Positions 54,902 to 61,846 of a stretch of DNA of 64,000 bases are shown one piece after another (within the stretch, counting starts at the first letter, position 1; every line of letters starts with the position of its first letter). The DNA comes from JAEUKH01 sp964447205 (GTDB lineage Bacteria; Myxococcota_A; Polyangia; Polyangiales; Ga0077539): contig CAYUSB010000009.1 of NCBI GenBank assembly GCA_964447205.1, positions 1 through 64,000 of the forward strand, given 5' to 3'. Both the position numbers and the translations under genes were made by a program. The notes below the pieces were generated by a model. That model did no database searches and was not told the origin of the DNA. It saw nothing but the letters and a program-made list of their open reading frames with translations.

Positions 54902-54997
54902 GAGCACACCACGCACGTCGGTGGCGCGCTGGTCGATGTTGAGAATTTGTTGGCGAAACACGCCACGCACGACGCCGGCCGGGTCGATCACGAAGGT
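54902..54997 (-). pseudogene. Possible C-terminal remnant of a peroxiredoxin
   Basis: The translation TFVIDPAGVVRGVFRQQI, then LNIDQRATDVRGVL, resembles the end of a BCP/AhpC-type peroxiredoxin (TFVIDxxGxVRxVF...). No thioredoxin fold or peroxidatic cysteine precedes it, and the frame runs on, without a stop, into the Uma2 gene. It is probably a remnant left after insertion or deletion at this site. Confidence 0.4.
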
Positions 54998-55261
54998 CAG
55001 CGGAGGCGGAGGCCGGGTCCGAGACCGGGACCGGGACCAATCGCTCGAGGAACGGTACCAGCCCCCGCAACGACGCCCGTCCAACGACCTCTCGATCAAG
55101 CCCCGGAGTGGCGCCCCAAACATTGTCTGTGGGTGTTGGCGCGGATGCGACAAGCCCCAGGCGCGAGCGCCCTACGGACCTTCCGCGCCCGGCATGTGTT
55201 GCGGGGGAGGCACGAGGGTGGACCGCCCCTCTCGCCCAACAGATTCTCGCGATGCGCAGCT

Positions 55262-55282
55262 CCCTTCTCCCGGGGAGAGGGG
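55262..55282. repeat. Intergenic palindrome of the CCCTTCTCC/GGAGAGGGG type
   Basis: CCCTTCTCC and GGAGAGGGG flank CGG, one of the hairpins that recur at other gene gaps in this window. It is outside (left of) the attachment site, so on the chromosomal side. The gap 55000-55330 holds no other supported feature. Confidence 0.5.
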
Positions 55283-55332
55283 CATCGGGCGCAGTACGAA
55301 CCGTGCGGGGAGAGGGGACGCCCCAAACTCGA

Positions 55333-55355
55333 AAGGCCCTGAATTTCAGGGCCTT
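55333..55355. terminator. Hairpin terminator downstream of the tRNA attachment site
   Basis: AAGGCCCTGAA (55333-55343) and TTCAGGGCCTT (55345-55355) form a perfect 11-bp stem with a one-base loop in the middle of the palindrome. On the minus strand it stands 3 bp past the tRNA 3' end, the normal place for the tRNA's own terminator. Confidence 0.65.
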
Positions 55356-55358
55356 CCT

Positions 55359-55403
55359 GGGTGCCGGCGGTCGGACTTGAACCAACGACCTTGGGATTAT
55401 GAT
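55359..55403 (-). other. Attachment site: 3' half of a CAT-anticodon tRNA gene
   Basis: Read on the minus strand, the segment gives an anticodon loop with T33 and CAT (55399-55401) followed by AA, the 3' anticodon strand TCCCA, variable loop AGGTC, T-stem GTTGG/CCGAC around TTCAAGT, and acceptor strand CGCCGGC with A73. The 5' half is absent: upstream bases do not pair. This is the hallmark of a core site left by an integrative element that inserted in a tRNA 3' end. The intact gene should lie at the other end, beyond 64000. Confidence 0.8.
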
Positions 55404-55440
55404 GCTGACGTACAGCGCGCGAAAACGGCGGGGATTGAAG

Positions 55441-55476
55441 CTGTTACAGGTGTAGCAGAAGGCCTCCCTGTAACAG
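55441..55476. promoter_or_regulatory. Inverted repeat beside the attachment site
   Basis: CTGTTACAGG (55441-55450) and CCTGTAACAG (55467-55476) are a perfect 10-bp inverted pair between the attachment core and the integrase stop codon. It may be an integrase arm-binding site or the terminator of the integrase operon. Confidence 0.45.
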
Positions 55477-55477
55477 A

Positions 55478-56497
55478 TCAGGGCTCCCCAAGCTCCCGCC
55501 GCATCTTGGCCGCGATGTCCGCGGCGGAGATCCGGCCGTAGACAAGCTGCAACATCGTCGTGGTGGAGTGCCCCATCACCGGGGCGAGGGTGGCGAAGGA
55601 CACGCCCGCGGCCACGTGCCAGTTGGCGAAGGTGCGCCGCAGGTCGTTGGGGCTGAAGTGTTCGATCTTGAGGCGCACGGCCACGGCCCGCAGGTCGCGC
55701 TGGACCGAGGGCCAGGGGGCGAAGAGGAGCCCCTCGCGGCCGGTGGCCCAGTCGACGGCCAGGGAGACCAGGGCCCGGGCCTCGGCCATCACCAGGGGCA
55801 CCGTGCGGGCCCGCGTTGGGCGTTTGGCGCCCCGAAGGCGCACGGTCCCGGCGATCGGGTCCACGTCGGCCCGGCGAGCTCGTACGGCCGCCCCGAGCTC
55901 GGCCCCGGTCCCGACGCAGAAGGCCACCACGGCCGCCCGATGGGAGGGCAGGGCCAAAAGAACATCCCGGACCTCGCACCGTGTCAGGACCCGCAGGCGG
56001 GGCTGATACTGTGCCCGCACCGGCGGCACGACGTGGCCAACGTGGCCGTCCCAGACCCCGTCGAGGCCTGCGAGGCGGAGGGCCTGGCGGAGCGTGGTGA
56101 TCTCCTTGGAGAGGGTGTGCTCGGAGGCCCCCTCCTCGCGGCGCTTGCGGAGGAAGGCGCGGACCGCGGTGGAGTCGATGCCCGCAAGGCCCGCGTGGGC
56201 CCCGAAGACCCGAACCAAGTGCCCGGCCTTCGTGGCGTAGAAGTCCCGGGTGGCCGCGCTCATCGTGCCCGCGGCTACCCGGTCATCACATTGCTGGAGG
56301 AAGGCCTGAAGGGCCGTGGTCAGAGTCGCCGTGGTCTTGGCGTGGTGGGCCGGATCGGCGGCGACGCGCTCGAGGCGGGCGGCCGTGAGCTCCGCGGCCT
56401 GGCGGTCGGTGCAGCGGGTCGAAGCGAGGTGACGGCGGCCCGTGTGGTCGTAGTAGGTGCACCACCAGGTGCGGCCCCGCTTGTAGAGGTGAGCCAT
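55478..56497 (-). CDS. int: Site-specific tyrosine recombinase (phage-type integrase)
   Basis: 339 residues from ATG 56497, with GGAGG 8 bases upstream. The N-terminus MAHLYKRGRTWWCTYYDHTG is the arm-binding domain of phage integrases; a core-binding SAM-like domain follows (TTALQAFLQQCDDRV...). In the catalytic domain the second arginine is in SPNDLRRTFANW, the histidine in MGHSTTTML and the nucleophilic tyrosine in LVYGRI. The first arginine is not in its usual place: the TG-x-R-x-x-E box reads TGAELGA. The gene points at the attachment site 75 bp away. It catalyses integration and excision of the element. Confidence 0.92.
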   Translation of the reverse strand: MAHLYKRGRTWWCTYYDHTGRRHLASTRCTDRQAAELTAARLERVAADPAHHAKTTATLTTALQAFLQQCDDRVAAGTMSAATRDFYATKAGHLVRVFGAHAGLAGIDSTAVRAFLRKRREEGASEHTLSKEITTLRQALRLAGLDGVWDGHVGHVVPPVRAQYQPRLRVLTRCEVRDVLLALPSHRAAVVAFCVGTGAELGAAVRARRADVDPIAGTVRLRGAKRPTRARTVPLVMAEARALVSLAVDWATGREGLLFAPWPSVQRDLRAVAVRLKIEHFSPNDLRRTFANWHVAAGVSFATLAPVMGHSTTTMLQLVYGRISAADIAAKMRRELGEP

Positions 56498-56673
56498 CCC
56501 GAAGCCTCCAGGTACCGGCGCCACGCGCCGACCTCGCACCGCGCCATCCCCCGCGACCCAGGAGGGGCCCCGCGGGCCCGTCGTAGATGCTCGTACGCCG
56601 TGTAGCGAGACACCTTCAGGGTCTGCATCACGTCGGCCACGTCGATGAAGACGGGCAGGTCAGCGGTGGCCAC
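56320..56673 (-). CDS. Excisionase-like helix-turn-helix protein overlapping int
   Basis: 117 residues from GTG 56673. The first 60 form a small winged-helix/HTH (IDVADVMQTLKVSRYTAYEH, then WRRYLEASG), like excisionases or AlpA regulators. The remaining frame lies over the first 178 bp of the integrase gene in another frame and is low complexity (Pro/Thr/Ser/Arg), so its tail may be either real or a shadow. Start overlaps the stop of the sigma-like gene. Position just upstream of int fits a recombination directionality factor. Confidence 0.6.
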   Translation of the reverse strand: MATADLPVFIDVADVMQTLKVSRYTAYEHLRRARGAPPGSRGMARCEVGAWRRYLEASGWLTSTSGAAPGGAPTTTTRAAVTSLRPAAPTARPRSSRPPASSASPPIRPTTPRPRRL

Positions 56674-57139
56674 GGAACACCCCCTGCACCCCGAGCAGGC
56701 GCAGCTTGTCGATGGCGACCACGCCGATGTAGCTGACCATCTGCTTGGTGACCCCAAGCATCGCGGCCATGTCGGGGTACTCCATCCCCTCGGGGCAGGC
56801 GTGGGTCACGTCGATGGAGCACGTGAACGGCCCCTCCAGGACGTCCTCCAGGTCGCGCGTGAGGGTCACCGTCCCCTTCTTGCCCCGCTCGGTGGCCAGG
56901 TGATGGGGGCACCCGACCCACGGGCACACAACGTTGCCTTCGTCGTTGCGGAGGGACACCCGCTCGCCTTCGATGATGAAGGCCTCCGTCCTGAGGGGAC
57001 ACCCGGGCTCGAAGGGAGCGGTCGGCCGGAGCCCATCGGCCAGGGCCATCCAGTCCGCGAGCTCGGCCGACAGGGCCTGACGCTCCTCGCGCTGGGCCAC
57101 GCTCTCCCTGGTGGTTGCGATGGCGCGATGGCGGCTCAC
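56660..57139 (-). CDS. Sigma-70 region 4-like DNA-binding protein
   Basis: 159 residues from GTG 57139, overlapping the previous stop (GTGA). A cysteine pair in NVVCPWVGCPHHLATE is followed by a C-terminal helix-turn-helix, EYPDMAAMLGVTKQMVSYIG, then VVAIDKLRLLG. This arrangement (CPWxxCxHHL, CSxD, then xxMLGVTxxxVxxIE-like helix) is that of a group of myxobacterial sigma-region-4-related regulators. Regions 2 and 3 are absent, so it is not a full sigma factor. Confidence 0.65.
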   Translation of the reverse strand: MSRHRAIATTRESVAQREERQALSAELADWMALADGLRPTAPFEPGCPLRTEAFIIEGERVSLRNDEGNVVCPWVGCPHHLATERGKKGTVTLTRDLEDVLEGPFTCSIDVTHACPEGMEYPDMAAMLGVTKQMVSYIGVVAIDKLRLLGVQGVFRGHR

Positions 57140-57462
57140 GACTCGCCCCCGTAGTCGTCGTCGAGGAACAGGAGGGCCTGGCGGGGCGCCCACCCAAGGG
57201 CCTCTTCGAAGCGCCCGAGCTCGCGCCAGAGCTGCTGCCAGGGCCGCGGGCCCACCACCACCCCGGCCCAGAGCCGGGCCCGATCCCGGCTTGACAGGCG
57301 CAGGGCCCGGCGCTCCTCGGGGCGGAGTTCCATCACGTGGGCGATCGTGTCCAGGGCCTGGTGGCGCTGGCGAGCCCCGCCGCGGTGCCTCCTGGCCAGG
57401 GCCCGACGCACCATGGACCGGGTGAGGCGCAGGGGGGGCGTCCAGTCAAAGGGCGCGTCCAT
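57136..57462 (-). CDS. Hypothetical element protein
   Basis: 108 residues from ATG 57462, joined to the preceding gene by a TGATG overlap (a GTG at 57465 is also possible). Basic N-terminal half (RSMVRRALARRHRGGARQRH), then helices (LRPEERRALRLSSRDRARLW). No family recognised. Part of the leftward early operon. Confidence 0.65.
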   Translation of the reverse strand: MDAPFDWTPPLRLTRSMVRRALARRHRGGARQRHQALDTIAHVMELRPEERRALRLSSRDRARLWAGVVVGPRPWQQLWRELGRFEEALGWAPRQALLFLDDDYGGES

Positions 57463-58277
57463 CACGGAGCACCTCCAGGAGGGGCGTCGACGCGCAGTTC
57501 AAGGCCCTGCTCTGTGCAGTACTTCTGCACCGCACGGAGTTCGTCCGGGAAGAGGAGGGAGACCCGGTCCGCTCCGTCCGGGCCCCACAGGCCGCCCAGA
57601 GCAAGGCCCCGCCGGTCGAGCAGGCCATCGCGGTGCTTCTGCCAGTCCGAGCGCTTGATTCGGACCGGCAGGGCCACCTCTTGGGCCCTGGTGGGGGCCT
57701 CGGGGCCTTCGCACACGGTGATGCGGCACTCCGCCGCGAGGGTGAAGATGAACCTCAGCGCGCGCGTGTTGTTCCGCGGTACCAGGGCCGTGACCCAGCC
57801 GTCGCGCCCCTGCCACCCGGGATACAGGCCCTTGGATCCCGGGTGGCCCCAAGGGTAGGGCCCCTCGAGCTCGGTGCGCGTCTTGCCGTCGAGGCCGTCC
57901 CACTCGGCCTCCGAGATCCAGAGCCGCACCTGCTCCTCGAGTTCCACGTCGGGCGTGGCCTCGGCCAGGGCGGGCACGTCGATGGGCGCGGGCGGGGCCT
58001 TGGCGAGCGGCGAGGGCACATCCGCCACGGCCTGCTTGGGGCTCCGGGCGCGGAGCGCGTCGTCAATCGTCAGCTGGCGGCCGTCGCCGGGCGGAGCCAT
58101 CCGCTGGGCCACCGTGCACGCCACCAGGGGTCCCTCCGGGCCCATGAGCTGCACCATCACGTAGCCTGCGGGGCCCGGGTCGACCCGGAAGCCGGTTGCG
58201 CTCTCGGGCAGCTCGCGGAGCACCCCTTTGAGAGCGCCGAGGAAGAGGCCAACAAGGCCTGCCTGGTCACGCCGCAT
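57462..58277 (-). CDS. Hypothetical element protein
   Basis: 271 residues from ATG 58277. N-terminal helical segment (GLVGLFLGALKGVLRELPES), an Ala/Pro linker (ADVPSPLAKAPPAPIDVPAL), and a C-terminal mixed domain (QVRLWISEAEWDGLDGKTRT, RFIFTLAAECRITVCEG, LPVRIKRSDWQKHRDGLL). Soluble, no recognised motif. Overlaps the cysteine-rich gene upstream by 11 bp. The larger open frame upstream of 58277 is a shadow. Confidence 0.65.
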   Translation of the reverse strand: MRRDQAGLVGLFLGALKGVLRELPESATGFRVDPGPAGYVMVQLMGPEGPLVACTVAQRMAPPGDGRQLTIDDALRARSPKQAVADVPSPLAKAPPAPIDVPALAEATPDVELEEQVRLWISEAEWDGLDGKTRTELEGPYPWGHPGSKGLYPGWQGRDGWVTALVPRNNTRALRFIFTLAAECRITVCEGPEAPTRAQEVALPVRIKRSDWQKHRDGLLDRRGLALGGLWGPDGADRVSLLFPDELRAVQKYCTEQGLELRVDAPPGGAP

Positions 58278-58476
58278 GGGCAACCCCCTTGGCGCAGCGC
58301 GGGCACATCCAGGCCTCGTCCGCGTCGCCTTCGGCCGAGGACCACACCGCGTGCTTCCAGCCTGCGGCCGTCGCCCGGGCCGCGGCCTCCTCGGCCGTGG
58401 ACGCAGACCGCGAGGCCGCGAAGCACTGGTCGCAGAACACCCGCAGAACCCCCTGCGCGACCTGGTCAACCGGCAT
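58267..58476 (-). CDS. Small zinc-ribbon-like protein
   Basis: 69 residues. Two CxxC pairs, FCDQCFAAS and WMCPRCAKG, can bind one zinc. Overlaps both neighbours (11 bp each), typical of phage early operons. Role unknown. Confidence 0.7.
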   Translation of the reverse strand: MPVDQVAQGVLRVFCDQCFAASRSASTAEEAAARATAAGWKHAVWSSAEGDADEAWMCPRCAKGVAHAA

Positions 58477-59071
58477 GGCTGGCCTCCTTCTGGGTCGCCA
58501 CGGGGGAGTCGATCGTCACCAGGGGCACGGGGCCCCCGCCGCCGACCCGCACGATCCCCGCGACCACGATCCGCAGGCCAAGGCCCGTGTGCACGTAGAC
58601 CGTGGGGAAGGGGGAGTCGGCCGTAACGCCCTGCCAGATCAGGGCGGGGGGACGGCCGGCCTCCTCGAGGAGCGTCGCCACCAGGTGGGCGTAGCGGCGC
58701 GCGATCGGGGCCCCGCCCGGCCGCAGACAGTAGCCGGTCTCGTCGTCGAGGCAGGCCGTGCACGCGTCCCAGGGGGCCAGCGTCGTGTGGTCGCACGGGA
58801 GCTCGGCCCGCAGGCGCTGGACGAACGCGGGCCCGTCGGCTGCGAAGGTCCCCGACGGCGGGAAGGTGCCGAAGGCCGCCTCGATGACGGGGCGCACCTT
58901 CTCGTTCAGGGTGTCCATCGGGGTCTGCACCTGGCTCCGCCAGGGCGACAGGAACACCGCGCAGTGCCGGTTGGTGATGCACAGGCCCTCCAAGACCCGG
59001 AACACAGTCACCTCGGGGCCGAGGGCGCAGGCCGCCTCGCGGAAGAGGGCGGCAAACGTGGAGTGCTTCAT
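58466..59071 (-). CDS. Hypothetical element protein
   Basis: 201 residues from ATG 59071 (TGATG overlap with the upstream stop). Contains EVTVFRVLEGLCITNRHCAV, EKVRPVIEAAFGTFPPSGTF, and a C-terminal strand-rich part (FPTVYVHTGLGLRIVVAGIV). Four cysteines in CDHTTLAPWDACTACLDDE may bind a metal. No family recognised. Confidence 0.62.
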   Translation of the reverse strand: MKHSTFAALFREAACALGPEVTVFRVLEGLCITNRHCAVFLSPWRSQVQTPMDTLNEKVRPVIEAAFGTFPPSGTFAADGPAFVQRLRAELPCDHTTLAPWDACTACLDDETGYCLRPGGAPIARRYAHLVATLLEEAGRPPALIWQGVTADSPFPTVYVHTGLGLRIVVAGIVRVGGGGPVPLVTIDSPVATQKEASHAG

Positions 59072-59364
59072 CACGCCGCTCCCTTCGCCCGCGGCACGTT
59101 CCGCAGCGGCACAACCTCGGCGCCCACGTACGGCGCACACGACGGGCAACAGATCGCCCGGTGCACCCGCGACACGTGCCAGCCCTCGAGCTCCGCGAGC
59201 TGGAACGCCCCGGCCTCGGACCCGGCCCACCCGCTCCGCGCGTCGTAGCACGCGTCGCACACCAGCCGGTGCATCCGCAGACGCCCCGCCGCCTCGTCCA
59301 GCACCCGCCGCGCGGCCGCCACCGCTGCGAGCCGCGCCACCTGCCACAACCACATCGTCTCCAT
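59071..59364 (-). CDS. Small cysteine-rich protein, first gene of leftward operon
   Basis: 97 residues. CDACYD and CCPSCAP form a CxxC/CxxC zinc site; the N-terminus is an Ala-rich helix. It starts the leftward early operon opposite the operator-like cluster at 59383-59456. Function unknown. Confidence 0.68.
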   Translation of the reverse strand: METMWLWQVARLAAVAAARRVLDEAAGRLRMHRLVCDACYDARSGWAGSEAGAFQLAELEGWHVSRVHRAICCPSCAPYVGAEVVPLRNVPRAKGAA

Positions 59365-59382
59365 GTCGACCTCCCGGTCCCC

Positions 59383-59456
59383 TCAGCCTGTTTTGGCTCG
59401 GGACAGATCGACCTGTATCACTTACGGCTCAGGGCCGCAAGATCATATCCGGCTCA
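59383..59456. promoter_or_regulatory. Operator-like cluster of GGCTCA half-sites
   Basis: Between the leftward operon and the rightward lipoprotein gene lie TTACGGCTCAGGGCCG (59422-59437), ATCCGGCTCA (59447-59456) and TCAGCCTGTTTTGGCTCG (59383-59400). These match the CGGCTCAGCCG palindromes between the two Xre genes, in less perfect form, so the same repressor may act here. Confidence 0.55.
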
Positions 59457-59514
59457 TGGCCCGAGGTAGCCTCGGCCTCGCGCGGTGCTCGGGCACGCGG
59501 AGGGGGGTCGTGTT

Positions 59515-60159
59515 GTGAACGGGTGGGGATTGTGTGTGTGGGTCGCGGTGCCGCTGGTGATGGTGCTCAACGGATGCACCGCCCACGCGCCAGCAAGGGT
59601 GGCAATCATGCCTACGGCTGCGATCATCTCGCCGACAAAGCCGAGCGGGGCAGGCTGGGACATCGAGTTTGGCGGGAGCGCGAATCCTGTGCGCGTGAGT
59701 CGCGCTCAACGCCGCGGGCTGGCGGTCGCATTGATTGGGAGCCACCCAATGGCTGCGATCGCGGCAGAGCTTGGCACGCACGTTCTGGCGTCGTTTAGTC
59801 AAAACTCCGTGATGCCGGACGTGAAAGTACACGTGCTGATCAACGGACGGCAGATCGGTGGGACAGGCGTCTTCGCGGACTCTCCAACGCCTTCGTGGAC
59901 AGACTCCATTGGCCCGGTGACCGCGGGCCCGGCCGACGTAATCCAGTTCGCGTTCATTGACGATGACCTCGCGTTTGATGACCCCATCGGCACCTGTGTG
60001 ACCAACGGACAACCCCCGATTGATGGCCAGGGATTCGTGTTGCCGGACGCGCTCTCTTGCTCTGGGGAGGTGCTGGCCTTCTCTGTGCGCTTTCGCGACC
60101 CAGCCGGGGCGATGTTCCGCCCCCCGCCCGCGCCCATCGTTGAGATGCGGCGCTACTAG
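59515..60159 (+). CDS. Lipoprotein with a C2-like domain
   Basis: 214 residues from GTG 59515 (GGAGGGGGG about 8 bases upstream). The lipobox is LVMVLNGCTAH. The mature part has VKVHVLINGRQIGGTGVFAD, then SPTPSWTDSIG and IQFAFIDDDLAFDDPIGTC, which is the pattern of C2 domains (strand, NPxW-like turn, Asp-rich D-D-D...DD.IG loop) that bind calcium. Lower GC third positions than its neighbours suggest a separate origin. An exported lipoprotein next to the immunity region resembles a lysogenic-conversion or superinfection-exclusion gene. Confidence 0.68.
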   Translation: MNGWGLCVWVAVPLVMVLNGCTAHAPARVAIMPTAAIISPTKPSGAGWDIEFGGSANPVRVSRAQRRGLAVALIGSHPMAAIAAELGTHVLASFSQNSVMPDVKVHVLINGRQIGGTGVFADSPTPSWTDSIGPVTAGPADVIQFAFIDDDLAFDDPIGTCVTNGQPPIDGQGFVLPDALSCSGEVLAFSVRFRDPAGAMFRPPPAPIVEMRRY

Positions 60160-60165
60160 ATCCCG

Positions 60166-60675
60166 TCACCCCTGCTTTGCGACCAGTTCTAGTGCGATCG
60201 CGCCAGCGTCTACCGCCCGGCCCGACGCACGTAGCCTTGCGGCCGCATCCAGGAGCCCCCGCACCTGTGTCGCCGCGGTGACCTGAGCGGCCGACGCGCG
60301 CAGGAGCTCCCGCACCGCATCCACGTCGCTGAAGGTGTGCTGGCCCTTGTCGAACGCCCCGAGGAGGGCTGTCTCGATGACGCCCTCCCGACCCATCATG
60401 GTTTGCCCCATGGGGGGCGTTGTCGAAATTGGCGCCCCGGAGGTTGCTTCTTCCGCGTCGGGGATCTCAACTGCATCGTCCAGGTCGACGCGCAGGGCCT
60501 TGGCGAACGCGAGGAGGGTCTTGATCCCAGGGTCGTCGATCTCGCCGCGCTCGTAGCGGCCGACGGTTGCTTGGCCGACGCCGGCCTTCCGCGCCAGGGC
60601 CCCCTGCGACACGCCCCGATCCTCGCGGAGGGCCCGCAGCCGATCGCCGGTCAGTTCCCGCAGTTGGAGCCTCAT
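60166..60675 (-). CDS. Xre-family repressor (CI-like)
   Basis: 169 residues. The N-terminal HTH is LRALREDRGVSQGALARKAG, VGQATVGRYERGEIDDPGIK. The C-terminal 90 residues are helical and do not show a LexA-type Ser/Lys protease. Divergent from a second, smaller Xre gene with two identical palindromes between them, the classic layout of a lysogeny switch. Confidence 0.85.
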   Translation of the reverse strand: MRLQLRELTGDRLRALREDRGVSQGALARKAGVGQATVGRYERGEIDDPGIKTLLAFAKALRVDLDDAVEIPDAEEATSGAPISTTPPMGQTMMGREGVIETALLGAFDKGQHTFSDVDAVRELLRASAAQVTAATQVRGLLDAAARLRASGRAVDAGAIALELVAKQG

Positions 60676-60694
60676 GGTCGGCAGTGTACGAATC

Positions 60695-60743
60695 CGGCTC
60701 AGCCGTTATTGGCGTCGGTTCCATGACTAATACGGCTCAGCCG
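60695..60743. promoter_or_regulatory. Paired operators CGGCTCAGCCG
   Basis: The 11-bp palindrome CGGCTCAGCCG occurs at 60695-60705 and 60733-60743, 38 bp apart, each preceded by AAT and followed by a TTA within a few bases. They fill the 82-bp gap between divergent Xre genes and would control both. Confidence 0.75.
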
Positions 60744-60757
60744 CTTACGATCGCCGG

Positions 60758-61021
60758 ATGGGACCCAATCCGATTCCGATCCTGCTCGCGGCGCGTGGCC
60801 TCAGCTGCCGTGCTCTGGCCGCCCGCGCGCGCACCCCCCTTGCCTCGGTGACTCGCGCAGTTCGCGGCGACAACGTCCGCATTGAGACGGCCCTAGCCAT
60901 CGCGGGGGCCCTTGGTCTTCCGGCCGAGGAGGTGTTCGCGCACCGCGTCCGACCTGCCCCGCCGCCCGACGACGCGGCCCCCACCGCGGCCGAAACGCCT
61001 GCGCAGGAAGGGGCCGCGTGA
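60758..61021 (+). CDS. Small Xre-like regulator (Cro-like)
   Basis: 87 residues. HTH: ILLAARGLSCRALAARARTP, LASVTRAVRGDNVRIETALA, IAGALGLPAEEVFAHRV. The tail is acidic and Pro/Ala-rich. First gene of the rightward operon and divergent from the 169-residue repressor. Confidence 0.78.
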   Translation: MGPNPIPILLAARGLSCRALAARARTPLASVTRAVRGDNVRIETALAIAGALGLPAEEVFAHRVRPAPPPDDAAPTAAETPAQEGAA

Positions 61022-61314
61022 TGGACCGTCAAGCGCTTGCCGAAGTCGGCGCCTCCAGCGCGCTGGACGCCGTCTATCACACGAGCCGCGCCCTCGGGCT
61101 GACGGCACACGGCACCTGGGAGAGGTTCGGTGTGGAGCGCCAGAGCGCGTACACGGCCGTGGCCCTGGCCGTGCTGCGAGGCGACGACGTGGCCGCACAC
61201 GCGGCATGGTTGACGGCGCGGGCCCAGTCGTTCTCACCGCCCGACCCGCGTCTGTTCGCGCTCTTCGTCGCCGTGGTGCGAGCCGTTGCCGTGGCTTCAG
61301 AAGGAGGCGCGTGA
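61021..61314 (+). CDS. Hypothetical element protein
   Basis: 97 residues from ATG 61021 (or GTG 61018), overlapping the previous stop. All-helical, with ALDAVYHTSRALGLTAHGTW and LFALFVAVVRAVAVA. No family recognised. Confidence 0.65.
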   Translation: MDRQALAEVGASSALDAVYHTSRALGLTAHGTWERFGVERQSAYTAVALAVLRGDDVAAHAAWLTARAQSFSPPDPRLFALFVAVVRAVAVASEGGA

Positions 61315-61604
61315 TGCTGAGTCCCGCGCTGCTCGAGGCCGCGGTGCGCCTCGCCATCGAGACCGACGCCGCCATCGGTGCCGTACTGGGCGAAGAGACC
61401 CGGATCGCGCCCTGGCTCTTTCACCCGCAGGAGCGCCGCGACGACACCCTGCGGGTGGCCGCGCACCTCGCCGCGGGCGGCGGCCCCGAGCTCGTAGAGC
61501 ACCGTCTGCCGCAGACCCGACGCTTCCTCGCCGTGCTCGCGGGGACCATCGCCCTCATGCGCGCGGTCGTCGACGCGGAGACCGCCACCAGGGGGGCCGC
61601 GTGA
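61314..61604 (+). CDS. Hypothetical element protein
   Basis: 96 residues from ATG 61314, AAGGAGG 8-14 bases upstream, TGATG overlap. Helical: LLEAAVRLAIETDAAIGAVL, TRRFLAVLAGTIALMRAVVD. No family recognised. Confidence 0.65.
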   Translation: MLSPALLEAAVRLAIETDAAIGAVLGEETRIAPWLFHPQERRDDTLRVAAHLAAGGGPELVEHRLPQTRRFLAVLAGTIALMRAVVDAETATRGAA

Positions 61605-61846
61605 TGCTGCACCGTCACCCGCGGACCCGTCACCGCTTCCCCCAGCACCGCCCCCGAGTGGTGCGCCCTCGCCCCGTCGTGGTGGCCGCCACGTTCTACG
61701 GGGCGCTCGGGCTCTCGGCCCCTGAGCTCGCTCGCGTGCAGGAGGCACACAGGCACGGCGGGTCCATTCGCTACCTCTGCGAGTGGCAGGGCGTGCCCGT
61801 CACGATCGACTACGCGGGCCTCGCCGCGAAGAAGGGCGGCGCGTGA
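61604..61846 (+). CDS. Hypothetical element protein
   Basis: 80 residues from ATG 61604 with TGATG overlap. Basic N-terminus (LHRHPRTRHRFPQHRPRVVR), then VVVAATFYGALGLSAPELAR and IRYLCEWQGVPVTIDYAGLA. Ends AKKGGA like its neighbour, so the 3' ends (ribosome binding sites for the next gene) are conserved. Confidence 0.6.
   Translation: MLHRHPRTRHRFPQHRPRVVRPRPVVVAATFYGALGLSAPELARVQEAHRHGGSIRYLCEWQGVPVTIDYAGLAAKKGGA

Noticed and set aside
55359..55403. Complete tRNA gene
   Set aside because: Only the 3' half is present. The bases upstream do not form the D-arm, the 5' anticodon strand or the 5' acceptor strand.
56320..56496. Programmed frameshift producing an Xis-Int fusion
   Set aside because: The integrase has its own ATG with a good binding site and a normal N-terminal domain. 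No slippery heptamer was noticed.
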